A stretch of DNA of 64,000 nt from Bacillota bacterium (GTDB lineage: Bacteria > Bacillota > Bacilli > Paenibacillales > Paenibacillaceae). This document shows, in pieces, positions 27,994 to 35,582 of this stretch. Position numbers and translations under genes: made by a program. Below the pieces are notes generated by a model, which saw only the letters and a list, made by a program, of their open reading frames with translations, did not search any database and had not been told where the DNA came from. Each line of letters opens with the position of its first letter. Positions within the stretch are counted from its first letter, which is position 1. The stretch is taken from assembly GCA_023460795.1 (NCBI GenBank), contig JAEWPC010000033.1, forward strand, positions 62,001 through 126,000, given 5' to 3'.

Positions 27994-28437
27994 ATGAACC
28001 TCGCGGAGCGTTTGAACGAAGACATGAAGCAAGCGATGAGAGATGGGAACAAATTCCGCCTTTCCACGATTCGGTTGGTTCGTGCAGCGATCAAAAACCA
28101 AGAAATCGAGCTGCGCCGCCCGCTTGACGATAACGAAACACTTTCGGTGTTGAGCCGTGAACTCAAGCAGCGACGAGATTCCCTCCTCGAATTTAAAAAC
28201 GCGGGCAGGGAAGATTTGGTGAGCAACGTCAGCGCAGAAATTGAGATCATATCCGAATATCTTCCGAAACAGCTGAACGAAGAAGAAATCAAAGCTATTG
28301 TTGTGCAGACCATGCAAGAAACCGGTGCTTCTTCCAAAGCCGATATGGGAAAATTAATGGGTGCATTGATGCCGAAGGTGAAAGGCGTTGCCGACGGGAA
28401 AATCGTCAATGGTATCGTCCAACAACTTCTGCAATGA
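27994..28437 (+). CDS. yqeY: GatB/YqeY domain-containing protein
   Basis: 147 residues, all-helical YqeY fold shared with the tail of GatB, the amidotransferase subunit that forms Gln-tRNA or Asn-tRNA. The stand-alone protein is thought to bind tRNA; its role is not established. Signature stretches: LNEDMKQAMRDGNKFRLSTIR, and the C-terminal MGKLMGALMPKVKGVADGK. AGGAGG lies upstream of the ATG, 15 bp after rpsU. Confidence 0.93.
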   Translation: MNLAERLNEDMKQAMRDGNKFRLSTIRLVRAAIKNQEIELRRPLDDNETLSVLSRELKQRRDSLLEFKNAGREDLVSNVSAEIEIISEYLPKQLNEEEIKAIVVQTMQETGASSKADMGKLMGALMPKVKGVADGKIVNGIVQQLLQ

Positions 28438-28452
28438 TTTCATGCGAACGAC

Positions 28453-28485
28453 AGGCACTCCCTTTGCGGGGAGTGCTTTTTGCTG
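28453..28485 (+). terminator. Intrinsic terminator after yqeY
   Basis: GGCACTCCC and GGGAGTGCT arms around a short loop, followed by TTTTTGC. Confidence 0.88.
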
Positions 28486-28550
28486 TTTTCGGGCGAAAGA
28501 TGGAACGCGATGACCGAAAGTTCGTAATAATACGCGTATGGAATATGATT

Positions 28551-28639
28551 GAGGGTGAGTTAGATCGAGCCCGACGAAAATTCTATTCATTGAGGGTGAG
28601 TTAGATCGAGCCTGACGAAAATTCTATTCATTGAGGAGG
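28551..28639 (+). repeat. Two 41-bp units merging into the nfeD Shine-Dalgarno
   Basis: Units at 28551-28591 and 28592-28632, one mismatch apart, each starting GAGGGTGAGTTAG and containing TCGAGCYCGACGAA. A third start at 28633 reads GAGGAGG and becomes the nfeD ribosome-binding site. The same element occurs before era (39548) and glyQ (41909). Confidence 0.9.
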
Positions 28640-28646
28640 AATGCAG

Positions 28647-30008
28647 ATGGTTCGAGTTCGCAAGAAACTCGCGCTGTTGATCGGGTTCATGCCTCTGCTG
28701 GCGGCGTTGTTCATGACCATCCTGCCGCTGAATGCCGCTCATGCGGAATCGCGCGCGGCTGGCGCCGTATACGTCATCCCGGTGCAAATGACGGTCGAAA
28801 GCGGACTGGCATCGTTCCTCGACCGCGCGTTAACCGAAGCGGAGGAAGCGAAAGCCTCGCTTGTCGTTCTCGACTTCGATACGCCGGGAGGACGGCTGGA
28901 TACGGCCGAGGAGATCGGGATGCGCATTCGCGAGACTACCGTGCCCACGGTCGCGTTCGTGAGCGGCAAAGCGGCTTCTGCAGGCGCCTACTTGGCGCTG
29001 AACGCAGGAGATATCGCCATGGCGCCGGCGACGACGATCGGCGCGGCGATGATCGTGGATCGCAGCGGCAACGCGGTGGACAATCCGAAATACGTCTCGT
29101 TCTGGAGCCAGGAGATGGCCGGTGCCGCGGAGCTGAACGGCAGGAACTCCGACATCGCGGTCAAGATGGTCGATCCGAGCCGGGAGTTGACGGTGCCCGA
29201 GCTTGGCGAGACGTACAAAGCCGGTACGATCCTGTCGCTTTCGGCGGAGAAAGCGCTTAAAGTCGGCTATGCCGACACGATCGCGAAGTCCGTCGATGAA
29301 GTGATCGCATGGAAAGGCCTGCAAGACCGTCCCGTTATCGAAGTGAAGCTTACGCTCGCCGAGCATGTTTCCGAGTTTCTGACTAGCCCAGCGGTAACGA
29401 CGATCCTGCTCATCTTGGGCATCGCCGGCGTCGCCATCGAGCTGCTCGTGCCGGGGTTCGGCGTTCCGGGCATCGTGGGAGTCATCGCGTTCGGCTTGTA
29501 TTTCTTCGGACAATTCGTGGCGGGGTTCGCGGGGATGGAGGCTGTCGTGCTCTTCGTCATCGGCCTCATTCTGCTCGTGTCGGAGCTGTTTATTCCTAGC
29601 TTCGGAATATTGGGCATACTTGGAATCGCCGCGGTCATTACGGGCATTACGATGGGGGCGCAGGATACGGGAGACGCGCTGAGCACGTTAGGGTTGTCCG
29701 TTTTGATCGCGATCGTCATCATCGCCGTATTCGTCTATATTTTCCGCAAGCGCGGCGTCTGGAACCGATTCATCCTGCGCGAAGCTCTGACGACCGAGCA
29801 AGGCTACGTCCCGAACAATCCGCGGGAAGGCTGGGTCGGACGGGAAGGCGTCACGCGGAGCGAGCTTCGTCCGTCGGGCATTGCGGAGATCGAAGGCGAA
29901 CGCGTCGACGTCATTACGGGCGGCGAATTCGTGGAGCGAGGACGTAACGTTCGCATCGTCTCCGTGGATGGCACGCGAATCGTCGTGCAGGAAGTGAAGC
30001 GCGGTTAG
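28647..30008 (+). CDS. nfeD: NfeD-family membrane serine protease-like protein
   Basis: 453 residues. A signal peptide (MVRVRKKLALLIGF..., cleavage near AAHA) leads into a ClpP/crotonase-like domain with SGKAASAGAYLAL (nucleophile-region serine), then four or more membrane helices and a C-terminal OB-fold (NfeD domain, VGREGVTRSELRPSG). Long NfeD proteins cluster with flotillin/stomatin genes and are thought to act with them in membrane microdomains. ATG at 28647 is chosen over 28641 because GAGGAGG ends 7 bp before it. floA follows. Confidence 0.92.
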   Translation: MVRVRKKLALLIGFMPLLAALFMTILPLNAAHAESRAAGAVYVIPVQMTVESGLASFLDRALTEAEEAKASLVVLDFDTPGGRLDTAEEIGMRIRETTVPTVAFVSGKAASAGAYLALNAGDIAMAPATTIGAAMIVDRSGNAVDNPKYVSFWSQEMAGAAELNGRNSDIAVKMVDPSRELTVPELGETYKAGTILSLSAEKALKVGYADTIAKSVDEVIAWKGLQDRPVIEVKLTLAEHVSEFLTSPAVTTILLILGIAGVAIELLVPGFGVPGIVGVIAFGLYFFGQFVAGFAGMEAVVLFVIGLILLVSELFIPSFGILGILGIAAVITGITMGAQDTGDALSTLGLSVLIAIVIIAVFVYIFRKRGVWNRFILREALTTEQGYVPNNPREGWVGREGVTRSELRPSGIAEIEGERVDVITGGEFVERGRNVRIVSVDGTRIVVQEVKRG

Positions 30009-30064
30009 GCGAAAATAGATAATAGCACAATCAAACTATACTTTTCGTGGAGGTCATCTAATCG

Positions 30065-31057
30065 ATGGAAAACGCTGATGTTCAGCTTCTCGTCATTGTG
30101 GCGCTTGTCGTCATCGCGGTAATCGTATTTCTAAGCTTCTTCCCGTTCATGTTGTGGATTTCGGCTCTCGCATCGGGCGTGCGGATCAGCATTATTACGC
30201 TTGTCGCCATGAGGCTTCGCCGCGTCATTCCAAGCCGGATCGTCAACCCGTTGATCAAGGCGACGAAGGCGGGGCTCGGTCTTAACATTAACCAACTGGA
30301 AAGCCACTTTCTTGCGGGAGGCAACGTCGACCGCGTCGTCAACGCCTTGATCGCCGCCCAACGAGCGAACATTCCGCTCGAGTTCGAACGGGCCGCGGCG
30401 ATCGACTTGGCTGGACGCGACGTCCTTCAAGCGGTGCAAATGAGCGTTAATCCGCGCGTAATCGAGACGCCGATGGTGTCCGCCGTCGCGAAGAACGGCA
30501 TCGAAGTCAAAGTCAGGGCGCGCGTTACCGTGCGCGCGAATATCGACCGTCTCGTCGGCGGCGCCGGCGAAGAGACGGTCATCGCCCGCGTCGGCGAAGG
30601 AATCGTCGCTACTAACGGCGCGGCCGATTCCCACAAGGACGTCCTTGAGCATCCGGATATGATTTCTCGCACCGTGCTCGCTAAAGGTCTGGACGCTGGG
30701 ACGGCTTTCGAAATCTTGTCCATCGACATCTCGGAAGTCGACGTGGGCAAGAACATCGGCGCATACCTGCAAACCGAGCAAGCGGAAGCCGACAAGCGGA
30801 TCGCCCAGGCGAAAGCCGAGGAGCGCCGCGCGATGGCCGTCGCGCAGGAGCAGGAAATGAAAGCGCGCGTCGTCGAGATGCGGGCCAAAGTCGTGGAAGC
30901 AGAATCCGAGGTGCCTCTGGCGATGGCGGACGCGCTCAAAGCGGGCAAAATGGGCGTCATGGATTACATGAACATGAAAAATATCGAAGCGGATACGCAA
31001 ATGCGCGGCTCGATCGGCCGCCAAGGCGAAGCCCGCGGCGATGAAGAGAAACGGTAA
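30065..31057 (+). CDS. floA: Flotillin-like protein FloA
   Basis: 330 residues, the usual length. An N-terminal membrane hairpin ([20 protein letters not shown]) is followed by an SPFH/PHB domain and a long Glu/Ala coiled coil ([31 protein letters not shown] region). It scaffolds functional membrane microdomains and influences fluidity. ATG preceded by GGAGGTC. Gene order nfeD-floA matches B. subtilis yqeZ-yqfA. Confidence 0.96.
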   Translation: MENADVQLLVIVALVVIAVIVFLSFFPFMLWISALASGVRISIITLVAMRLRRVIPSRIVNPLIKATKAGLGLNINQLESHFLAGGNVDRVVNALIAAQRANIPLEFERAAAIDLAGRDVLQAVQMSVNPRVIETPMVSAVAKNGIEVKVRARVTVRANIDRLVGGAGEETVIARVGEGIVATNGAADSHKDVLEHPDMISRTVLAKGLDAGTAFEILSIDISEVDVGKNIGAYLQTEQAEADKRIAQAKAEERRAMAVAQEQEMKARVVEMRAKVVEAESEVPLAMADALKAGKMGVMDYMNMKNIEADTQMRGSIGRQGEARGDEEKR

Positions 31058-31470
31058 TGAATATATTATTTCTGATCGCGGTTGCCATCGGGATCGTCTA
31101 TCAGCTGTTTATTCGCAAGTCTCCGCTGGAGAAACGGAATCGGATGCCGGATTTCGGGGGCGGCCAGAGGCGTCCTCCGGGCTCGCCCTCGCAGCGCGGA
31201 GTGCCGATGCGCATTCCCCCGGCGAAGCAGGAGCAGCCTCGCCCGAACCCGCAGCCGATCATCGTAGAAGAGAGAGCGGAGCAGAGGGTTGCCGCACCCG
31301 AGTCGCGTAGCATACCAGACTCTTCGCCGCCTGAGGCGACTCCTCTCGAACCGGCTTTCGCGAAGGCGCCGAAGCCGTCTGCGAGCCTCTCTCGCGACGA
31401 GCTCACCCGAGCCGTCATGTGGGCCGAAATTCTCGGCCCTCCGCGCGCTCGCAAGCCTCACCGGCGTTGA
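31057..31470 (+). CDS. Hypothetical protein coupled to floA
   Basis: 137 residues. One N-terminal membrane helix (NILFLIAVAIGIVYQLFI) is followed by a Pro/Arg-rich, probably disordered middle and a short C-terminal helix (SRDELTRAVMWAEILGPPRARK). Its ATG shares the last base of the floA stop (TAATG), so translation is coupled. It occupies the place of B. subtilis yqfB but does not look homologous to me. A FloA-associated membrane role is inferred only from position. Confidence 0.72.
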   Translation: MNILFLIAVAIGIVYQLFIRKSPLEKRNRMPDFGGGQRRPPGSPSQRGVPMRIPPAKQEQPRPNPQPIIVEERAEQRVAAPESRSIPDSSPPEATPLEPAFAKAPKPSASLSRDELTRAVMWAEILGPPRARKPHRR

Positions 31471-31485
31471 AATAGGTAATACGCG

Positions 31486-31530
31486 AAAATCCGTATGGCG
31501 CTTATTACAGCGCTAATGCGGATTTTTTTG
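31486..31530 (+). terminator. Intrinsic terminator of the nfeD-floA operon
   Basis: AAAATCCG and CGGATTTT arms with inner GGCGC/GCGCT pairing, followed by seven T. Confidence 0.88.
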
Positions 31531-31567
31531 CATCAGCGAATATAACGTCGGCAAGGGTTGCTAAGTA

Positions 31568-31608
31568 GCAAAGACCCCGATCGAAGTATTAACGAACGGG
31601 GTCTTTGC
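31568..31608. terminator. Stem-loop overlapping the 3' end of the TetR gene
   Basis: GCAAAGACCCCG at 31568-31579 and CGGGGTCTTTGC at 31597-31608 form a perfect 12-bp stem. One arm lies in the last codons of the minus-strand TetR gene. No poly-T follows on either strand, so it may be an mRNA 3'-end protector or a weak bidirectional terminator. Confidence 0.6.
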
Positions 31609-32224
31609 GCATCATTTCTCTCAAGCCAGCAAGCATGACGTCGAACGTATGAAGGAACGTTGCCTGAAGTCGCTCCAACAGCTGCTCTGCCGATTCTTCC
31701 GAATGCGCATAAGTCGAGATAATGCCATGTAAAGCATAATAGTACACTCTCGCGCTTACCCATATACGTTCGTCTTGCGGTGAAAGCTGCAAACATTCAC
31801 GAACGTTGTCTGCAAGCTTGCCGAACATTTGATTTCGCAACCGGTTGATTTCCGTTCCAGGCGAGTGCTCGTCAATCCGGCCGGCTTTTACGTTAAGGAA
31901 TAAATCGAACATATTCCGATTAACCAGACAGAAGGAGATTAATGCCATGCTAATGGCTTTCAGTCTTGCGTCCGGATCAGCCTCACGTGCGATCGCTGCG
32001 TCCATTTGCTCGAAGAGCGACAGGAGAGGAGGCATGGACAGCTCCTGCAGCAACGCTTCTTTATCTTTAAAATAAATGTAAATCGTCGTATGCGAGCAGC
32101 CTGCTTCCTTGGCGATCTCGCGCATCGTTACGGATTCGTAGCCCTTGCTCCCGAATAAGCGGCTTGCCGCTTCGACGATGCTCTTCCTTGTTTCTTCCGA
32201 TCTAATCTCCTGCTTCGATGCCAC
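31589..32224 (-). CDS. TetR/AcrR family transcriptional regulator
   Basis: 211 residues. The N-terminal TetR helix-turn-helix is clear: IVEAASRLFGSKGYESVTMREIAKEAGCSHTTIYIYFKDKEAL. The C-terminal ligand domain is helical and unassigned. GTG start at 32224 with GGAGG 7-8 bp upstream. It lies 12 bp after the membrane hydrolase gene on the same strand, so the two form an operon, probably autoregulated through the tandem palindromes at 32839-32865. Confidence 0.92.
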   Translation of the reverse strand: MASKQEIRSEETRKSIVEAASRLFGSKGYESVTMREIAKEAGCSHTTIYIYFKDKEALLQELSMPPLLSLFEQMDAAIAREADPDARLKAISMALISFCLVNRNMFDLFLNVKAGRIDEHSPGTEINRLRNQMFGKLADNVRECLQLSPQDERIWVSARVYYYALHGIISTYAHSEESAEQLLERLQATFLHTFDVMLAGLREMMRKDPVR

Positions 32225-32236
32225 GTGCGCAGCCTC

Positions 32237-32812
32237 CTATAGCATCCCTGATACGTCCGACGCCAGCAATCCAACGAATACGATACCCAGTATAACCGAA
32301 GTTAAGAGAGCCGTCTTTCTTTTCTCGCTTCCGGCTTTTCGGTAAGCATGGCGGACATACATGATGAAGCCTGCCGCAAGCAAGAGCAGCTCCATTCCCG
32401 CCGAGAAAATTTCGGAACGCCACGCTCCGAAACCGAGCAGCGGCAAATCACCCCAATTTCCCGGCAACAGCGGCATATCCGCGCGATGGACGATTAAATC
32501 CAGCAGCCAATGACTGAACACGACTCCTGCAACTACCCAGCTCGCCCTAGCTCCCCATATTTTCCGGCATATGAATCCGGCGATAACCGCAATCAACATC
32601 GCCCCGAGTAAAGAATGCGTATAGTCGGCATGTATGATCGCTTTACCATAACCATCCCCGTGCTGAGAGAAGTCCATCGACTCTTTTCCCGCCGCCACCA
32701 TCGGAATGAAGACGACGTCCAATAATTGAGTTCCGACCATTAATACCCAAAGAGGAAGCTCCGGCGCCTTTGCTTTCACGCCTGCTGCCAAACCGAAATG
32801 TCCTGCGAACAT
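32237..32812 (-). CDS. Membrane protein, LexA-binding/metal-dependent hydrolase-like (YdjM-type)
   Basis: 191 residues from the chosen start, about four membrane helices. Residues include QLLDVVF, HADYTHSLLGA and VFSHWLLDLIVHR, the His/Asp pattern of the YdjM/DUF457 group of predicted membrane-bound metal-dependent hydrolases. ATG at 32812 is preferred because GAGGAG lies upstream of it; the frame stays open to an ATG at 32845, but that start lies close to the operator. Co-directional with and just upstream of the TetR gene. Confidence 0.75.
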   Translation of the reverse strand: MFAGHFGLAAGVKAKAPELPLWVLMVGTQLLDVVFIPMVAAGKESMDFSQHGDGYGKAIIHADYTHSLLGAMLIAVIAGFICRKIWGARASWVVAGVVFSHWLLDLIVHRADMPLLPGNWGDLPLLGFGAWRSEIFSAGMELLLLAAGFIMYVRHAYRKAGSEKRKTALLTSVILGIVFVGLLASDVSGML

Positions 32813-32838
32813 TCGAATCACACTCCTCATGATATTCA

Positions 32839-32865
32839 TAACCATTGGTTACTAACCGTTGGTTA
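32839..32865. promoter_or_regulatory. Tandem TetR-type operators
   Basis: Two near-perfect 13-bp palindromes: TAACCATTGGTTA at 32839-32851 and TAACCGTTGGTTA at 32853-32865, one base apart. They sit between the -10 hexamer and the coding start of the hydrolase-TetR operon, the right place for repression by the TetR protein it encodes. Confidence 0.78.
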
Positions 32866-32866
32866 C

Positions 32867-32895
32867 ATAATAGCAAGGGGAAAATCTCTCGTCAC
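32867..32895 (-). promoter_or_regulatory. Promoter of the hydrolase-TetR operon
   Basis: On the minus strand, GTGACG (32895-32890), 17-bp spacer, TATTAT (32872-32867). The start of transcription would fall within the tandem palindromes. Confidence 0.6.
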
Positions 32896-32997
32896 GCCCA
32901 TTCTCATTTCGTCGAGCTTGGCCGTTCTCCTCTTCATAAAGCGCAGTGGCGTCGCATATCTTTTACCGTATTACCGTAACCGGGGGAGGACCGCCGT

Positions 32998-33294
32998 ATG
33001 ATGCGTGTCAGTCGAAGACTGCGCAAATGGACCGCAACCATACTCGACCTGCCGCAGGACGTGGCGTTGGACCTGCCTCGCATCACGATGATCGGGGGGC
33101 TCCAGCTTACGGTGGAAAATCACCGGGGTGTGTTGCATTTCTCGCCGCAGTTGCTTCGGCTTGCGATGGATCGCGGCGAGATGGAAGTGACGGGAGAGAA
33201 CTTGATCATTCGCACGATCGGATCTGAGGAAGTGTTCGTCGAAGGTACGATTCTAGGCGTCCAGCTACATCCGAAAAACAAAACTGGCGTATAA
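32998..33294 (+). CDS. yqfC: Sporulation protein YqfC
   Basis: 98-residue YqfC/YabP-family protein, implicated in sporulation and expressed in the mother cell in B. subtilis. Signature pieces: DLPQDVALDLPRITMIGG and NLIIRTIGSEEVFVEGTI. GGGGGAGGA lies 7 bp before the first ATG; a second ATG follows at once. It is paired with yqfD downstream as in other spore formers. Confidence 0.93.
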   Translation: MMRVSRRLRKWTATILDLPQDVALDLPRITMIGGLQLTVENHRGVLHFSPQLLRLAMDRGEMEVTGENLIIRTIGSEEVFVEGTILGVQLHPKNKTGV

Positions 33295-33373
33295 TCGCCG
33301 CCGTTCCGCCGTTCGCGCGAAGGGCGGACTTCGGCCAATGTTCGGACAAGCTCGGTGCAGGAGGAGATAGAGG

Positions 33374-34588
33374 ATGAAGGGTACATGGCTCGAGACGGTT
33401 CGCGGGTTCGTGTGGGTCAAGCTTATCGGCGGGGATGCGGACAAGTTTCTTAACGAGGCGACGGCCGCGAGTATTAAAGTATGGCAAATTTCTTTCGCGA
33501 AGGACGGGAGCCTGACGTTCGGAGTCTCGATTCCCGACTTCTTCAAGCTGAGGCCGCTGCTTCGCAAGTGCGGCGGCCGCACGCGTATTTTATCCCGGCA
33601 CGGCTTACCGTTCAAGCTGGCGAGGCTCGCGCGGCGCAAAGTGTTCGCAGGGGGAATGCTCGCGTTCGTTGTCGCGCTCTTCGTTCTGTCCATGCTCGTA
33701 TGGAACGTCAAGATCGAAGGCGAAACGGCGATTCCGGAATCGCGGATTATGGCAGCCGCGCGCGCGGAGGGGTTGTACAAGTATCAATGGTCCTGGAGAA
33801 TGGAGGATACCGCGACGCTGTCGAAGAACATGGCGAGAAGGCTGCCGGACGCGGCGTGGGTCGGCGTCGAGAAGAAAGGCACGACGATCCAGATAACGGT
33901 CGTCGATTCCACCAAACCCGAGAAGAAGCCGCTCGAAACCCCTTCGCATCTCGTTGCGAAGACGGATGCCGTCGTCACGAAGGTAATCGCGGAGAGCGGA
34001 CGTCCGAAGGTCGAGCGCAACGATCGCGTCAAGAAGGGAGATGTACTCGTATCGGGCTTGCTTGGGGACGAGAAAAACTATAAAGCCGTCGTCTCCAAAG
34101 GCACGGTCATGGGTCTCGTATGGCACGAATACCGGATCGTATCCCCGATGACGAAGAAGATTAAAAGCTATACGGGGGCAACGAGAACGCGAAACTACTG
34201 GATTATCGGCAACCGGGCGTTGCAAATTTCGGGCTATAAGGGAGAGGAATACGAGCAGTCGCAGACCAAATCCAGCATGCAGCGCTCGCGACTGCGCGAT
34301 TGGGTACTGCCGTTCGGTTCGATGAAAGAGATCGAGATGGAAGTGATCGAGACGGAGCAACAATTGACGCCCGAGGAAGCGAAACAGGCCGGTTTATCGG
34401 CGGCCAGGTCGGAATTGCTCGCCAAAAGCGGGGCAGGCGCGGTCATAAAGGCGGAAAACATTTTGCATGAGCAAACCGAGAATGGTAAAGTGTTGTTAAC
34501 CGTACTTTTTGAGGTGGAACAGTCGATCGCCGAGCCGCGCCCATTCGTGCAGGCTCCGGAGACAACACCGATACCGCAGGGGGAATGA
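33374..34588 (+). CDS. yqfD: Sporulation protein YqfD
   Basis: 404 residues, single membrane helix (about residues 90-112, GGMLAFVVALFVLSMLVWNV) with a cytoplasmic N-terminal domain and a large external domain. Conserved family segments include WVGVEKKGTTIQITVVDSTKPE and YWIIGNRALQISGYKGE. Needed for efficient sporulation in relatives. ATG with AGGAGGAG upstream; it sits 79 bp after yqfC and just before phoH. Confidence 0.94.
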   Translation: MKGTWLETVRGFVWVKLIGGDADKFLNEATAASIKVWQISFAKDGSLTFGVSIPDFFKLRPLLRKCGGRTRILSRHGLPFKLARLARRKVFAGGMLAFVVALFVLSMLVWNVKIEGETAIPESRIMAAARAEGLYKYQWSWRMEDTATLSKNMARRLPDAAWVGVEKKGTTIQITVVDSTKPEKKPLETPSHLVAKTDAVVTKVIAESGRPKVERNDRVKKGDVLVSGLLGDEKNYKAVVSKGTVMGLVWHEYRIVSPMTKKIKSYTGATRTRNYWIIGNRALQISGYKGEEYEQSQTKSSMQRSRLRDWVLPFGSMKEIEMEVIETEQQLTPEEAKQAGLSAARSELLAKSGAGAVIKAENILHEQTENGKVLLTVLFEVEQSIAEPRPFVQAPETTPIPQGE

Positions 34589-34594
34589 GGCTTT

Positions 34595-35557
34595 TTGACA
34601 GAGCCAATGTCTACAACTGTAATCCCGCTACTGAACGTAGCCGAAGGCCTCGCCCTTTTCGGGCCGCAGGACAAGTTCCTGCGTCTGATCGAACGCGAGA
34701 CGGAATCGAAGATTCATTCCCGCGAAGCGGAGATCGTCATCGACGGCCCGCCGGAGGAAGTCCGATCGCTCGATCAATTGTTCAACACGTTGCTTCAGCT
34801 CATTCGCGGCGGTCTGCAATTGAACGAACGCGACGTACGCTATGCGCTCGAGCTGGCCAGAGAGATGAAAGCGGACCAGCTGCTTTCCTTGTTCAAGGGA
34901 GAGATCACGACGACGTTCCGCGGCAAACCGATCGTGCCGAAGACGCTCGGCCAGCGCCATTACGTGACGACGATCAGGAAGAAAGACATCGTCTTCGGAA
35001 TCGGACCTGCCGGCACCGGCAAGACGTACCTCGCCGTCGTGACGGCCGTCGCCGCCCTTAAGGAAGGCAAGGTGAAGCGGATATTGCTGACTCGCCCGGC
35101 GGTCGAAGCGGGAGAGAGTCTCGGGTTTCTTCCAGGGGATCTGCAGGAGAAAGTCGATCCGTACTTGCGTCCGCTGTACGACGCTCTTAATGACGTTCTT
35201 GGTCCAGACGGCGTCGCGAAGGCGCTCGAACGCGGTTTGATCGAGATCGCGCCGCTCGCCTACATGAGGGGACGCACGCTCGACGACTCGTTCGTCATTC
35301 TCGACGAGGCGCAGAACACGACGCCCGAGCAGATGAAGATGTTCCTGACCCGTCTAGGCTTCGGCTCGCACATGGTCATTACCGGGGACGTGACTCAGAT
35401 CGATTTGCCGAAAGGCAAGAAATCGGGGCTGATCGATGCTCAGCGCATATTGAAGGATATCGAGGAGATCGGCATCGTCTATTTCTCCGAGCAAGATGTC
35501 GTTCGTCATGCCCTCGTGCAGAAGATCATCGTAGCCTATAATCAGCAGAGCGATTAA
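34595..35557 (+). CDS. phoH: PhoH family ATPase
   Basis: 320 residues, cytoplasmic PhoH-like ATPase of uncertain function, linked to RNA metabolism by its usual neighbour ybeY. Walker A GPAGTGKTYLAVV and Walker B DSFVILDEAQNTTPEQ are clear; RTLDDSF precedes the latter. TTG start at 34595 is taken because GAGG lies 4 bp upstream; an ATG four codons later (34607) is possible but poorly spaced. Confidence 0.94.
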   Translation: MTEPMSTTVIPLLNVAEGLALFGPQDKFLRLIERETESKIHSREAEIVIDGPPEEVRSLDQLFNTLLQLIRGGLQLNERDVRYALELAREMKADQLLSLFKGEITTTFRGKPIVPKTLGQRHYVTTIRKKDIVFGIGPAGTGKTYLAVVTAVAALKEGKVKRILLTRPAVEAGESLGFLPGDLQEKVDPYLRPLYDALNDVLGPDGVAKALERGLIEIAPLAYMRGRTLDDSFVILDEAQNTTPEQMKMFLTRLGFGSHMVITGDVTQIDLPKGKKSGLIDAQRILKDIEEIGIVYFSEQDVVRHALVQKIIVAYNQQSD

Positions 35558-35582
35558 CTACTCTCAGGGAGGGAGACGCCGG

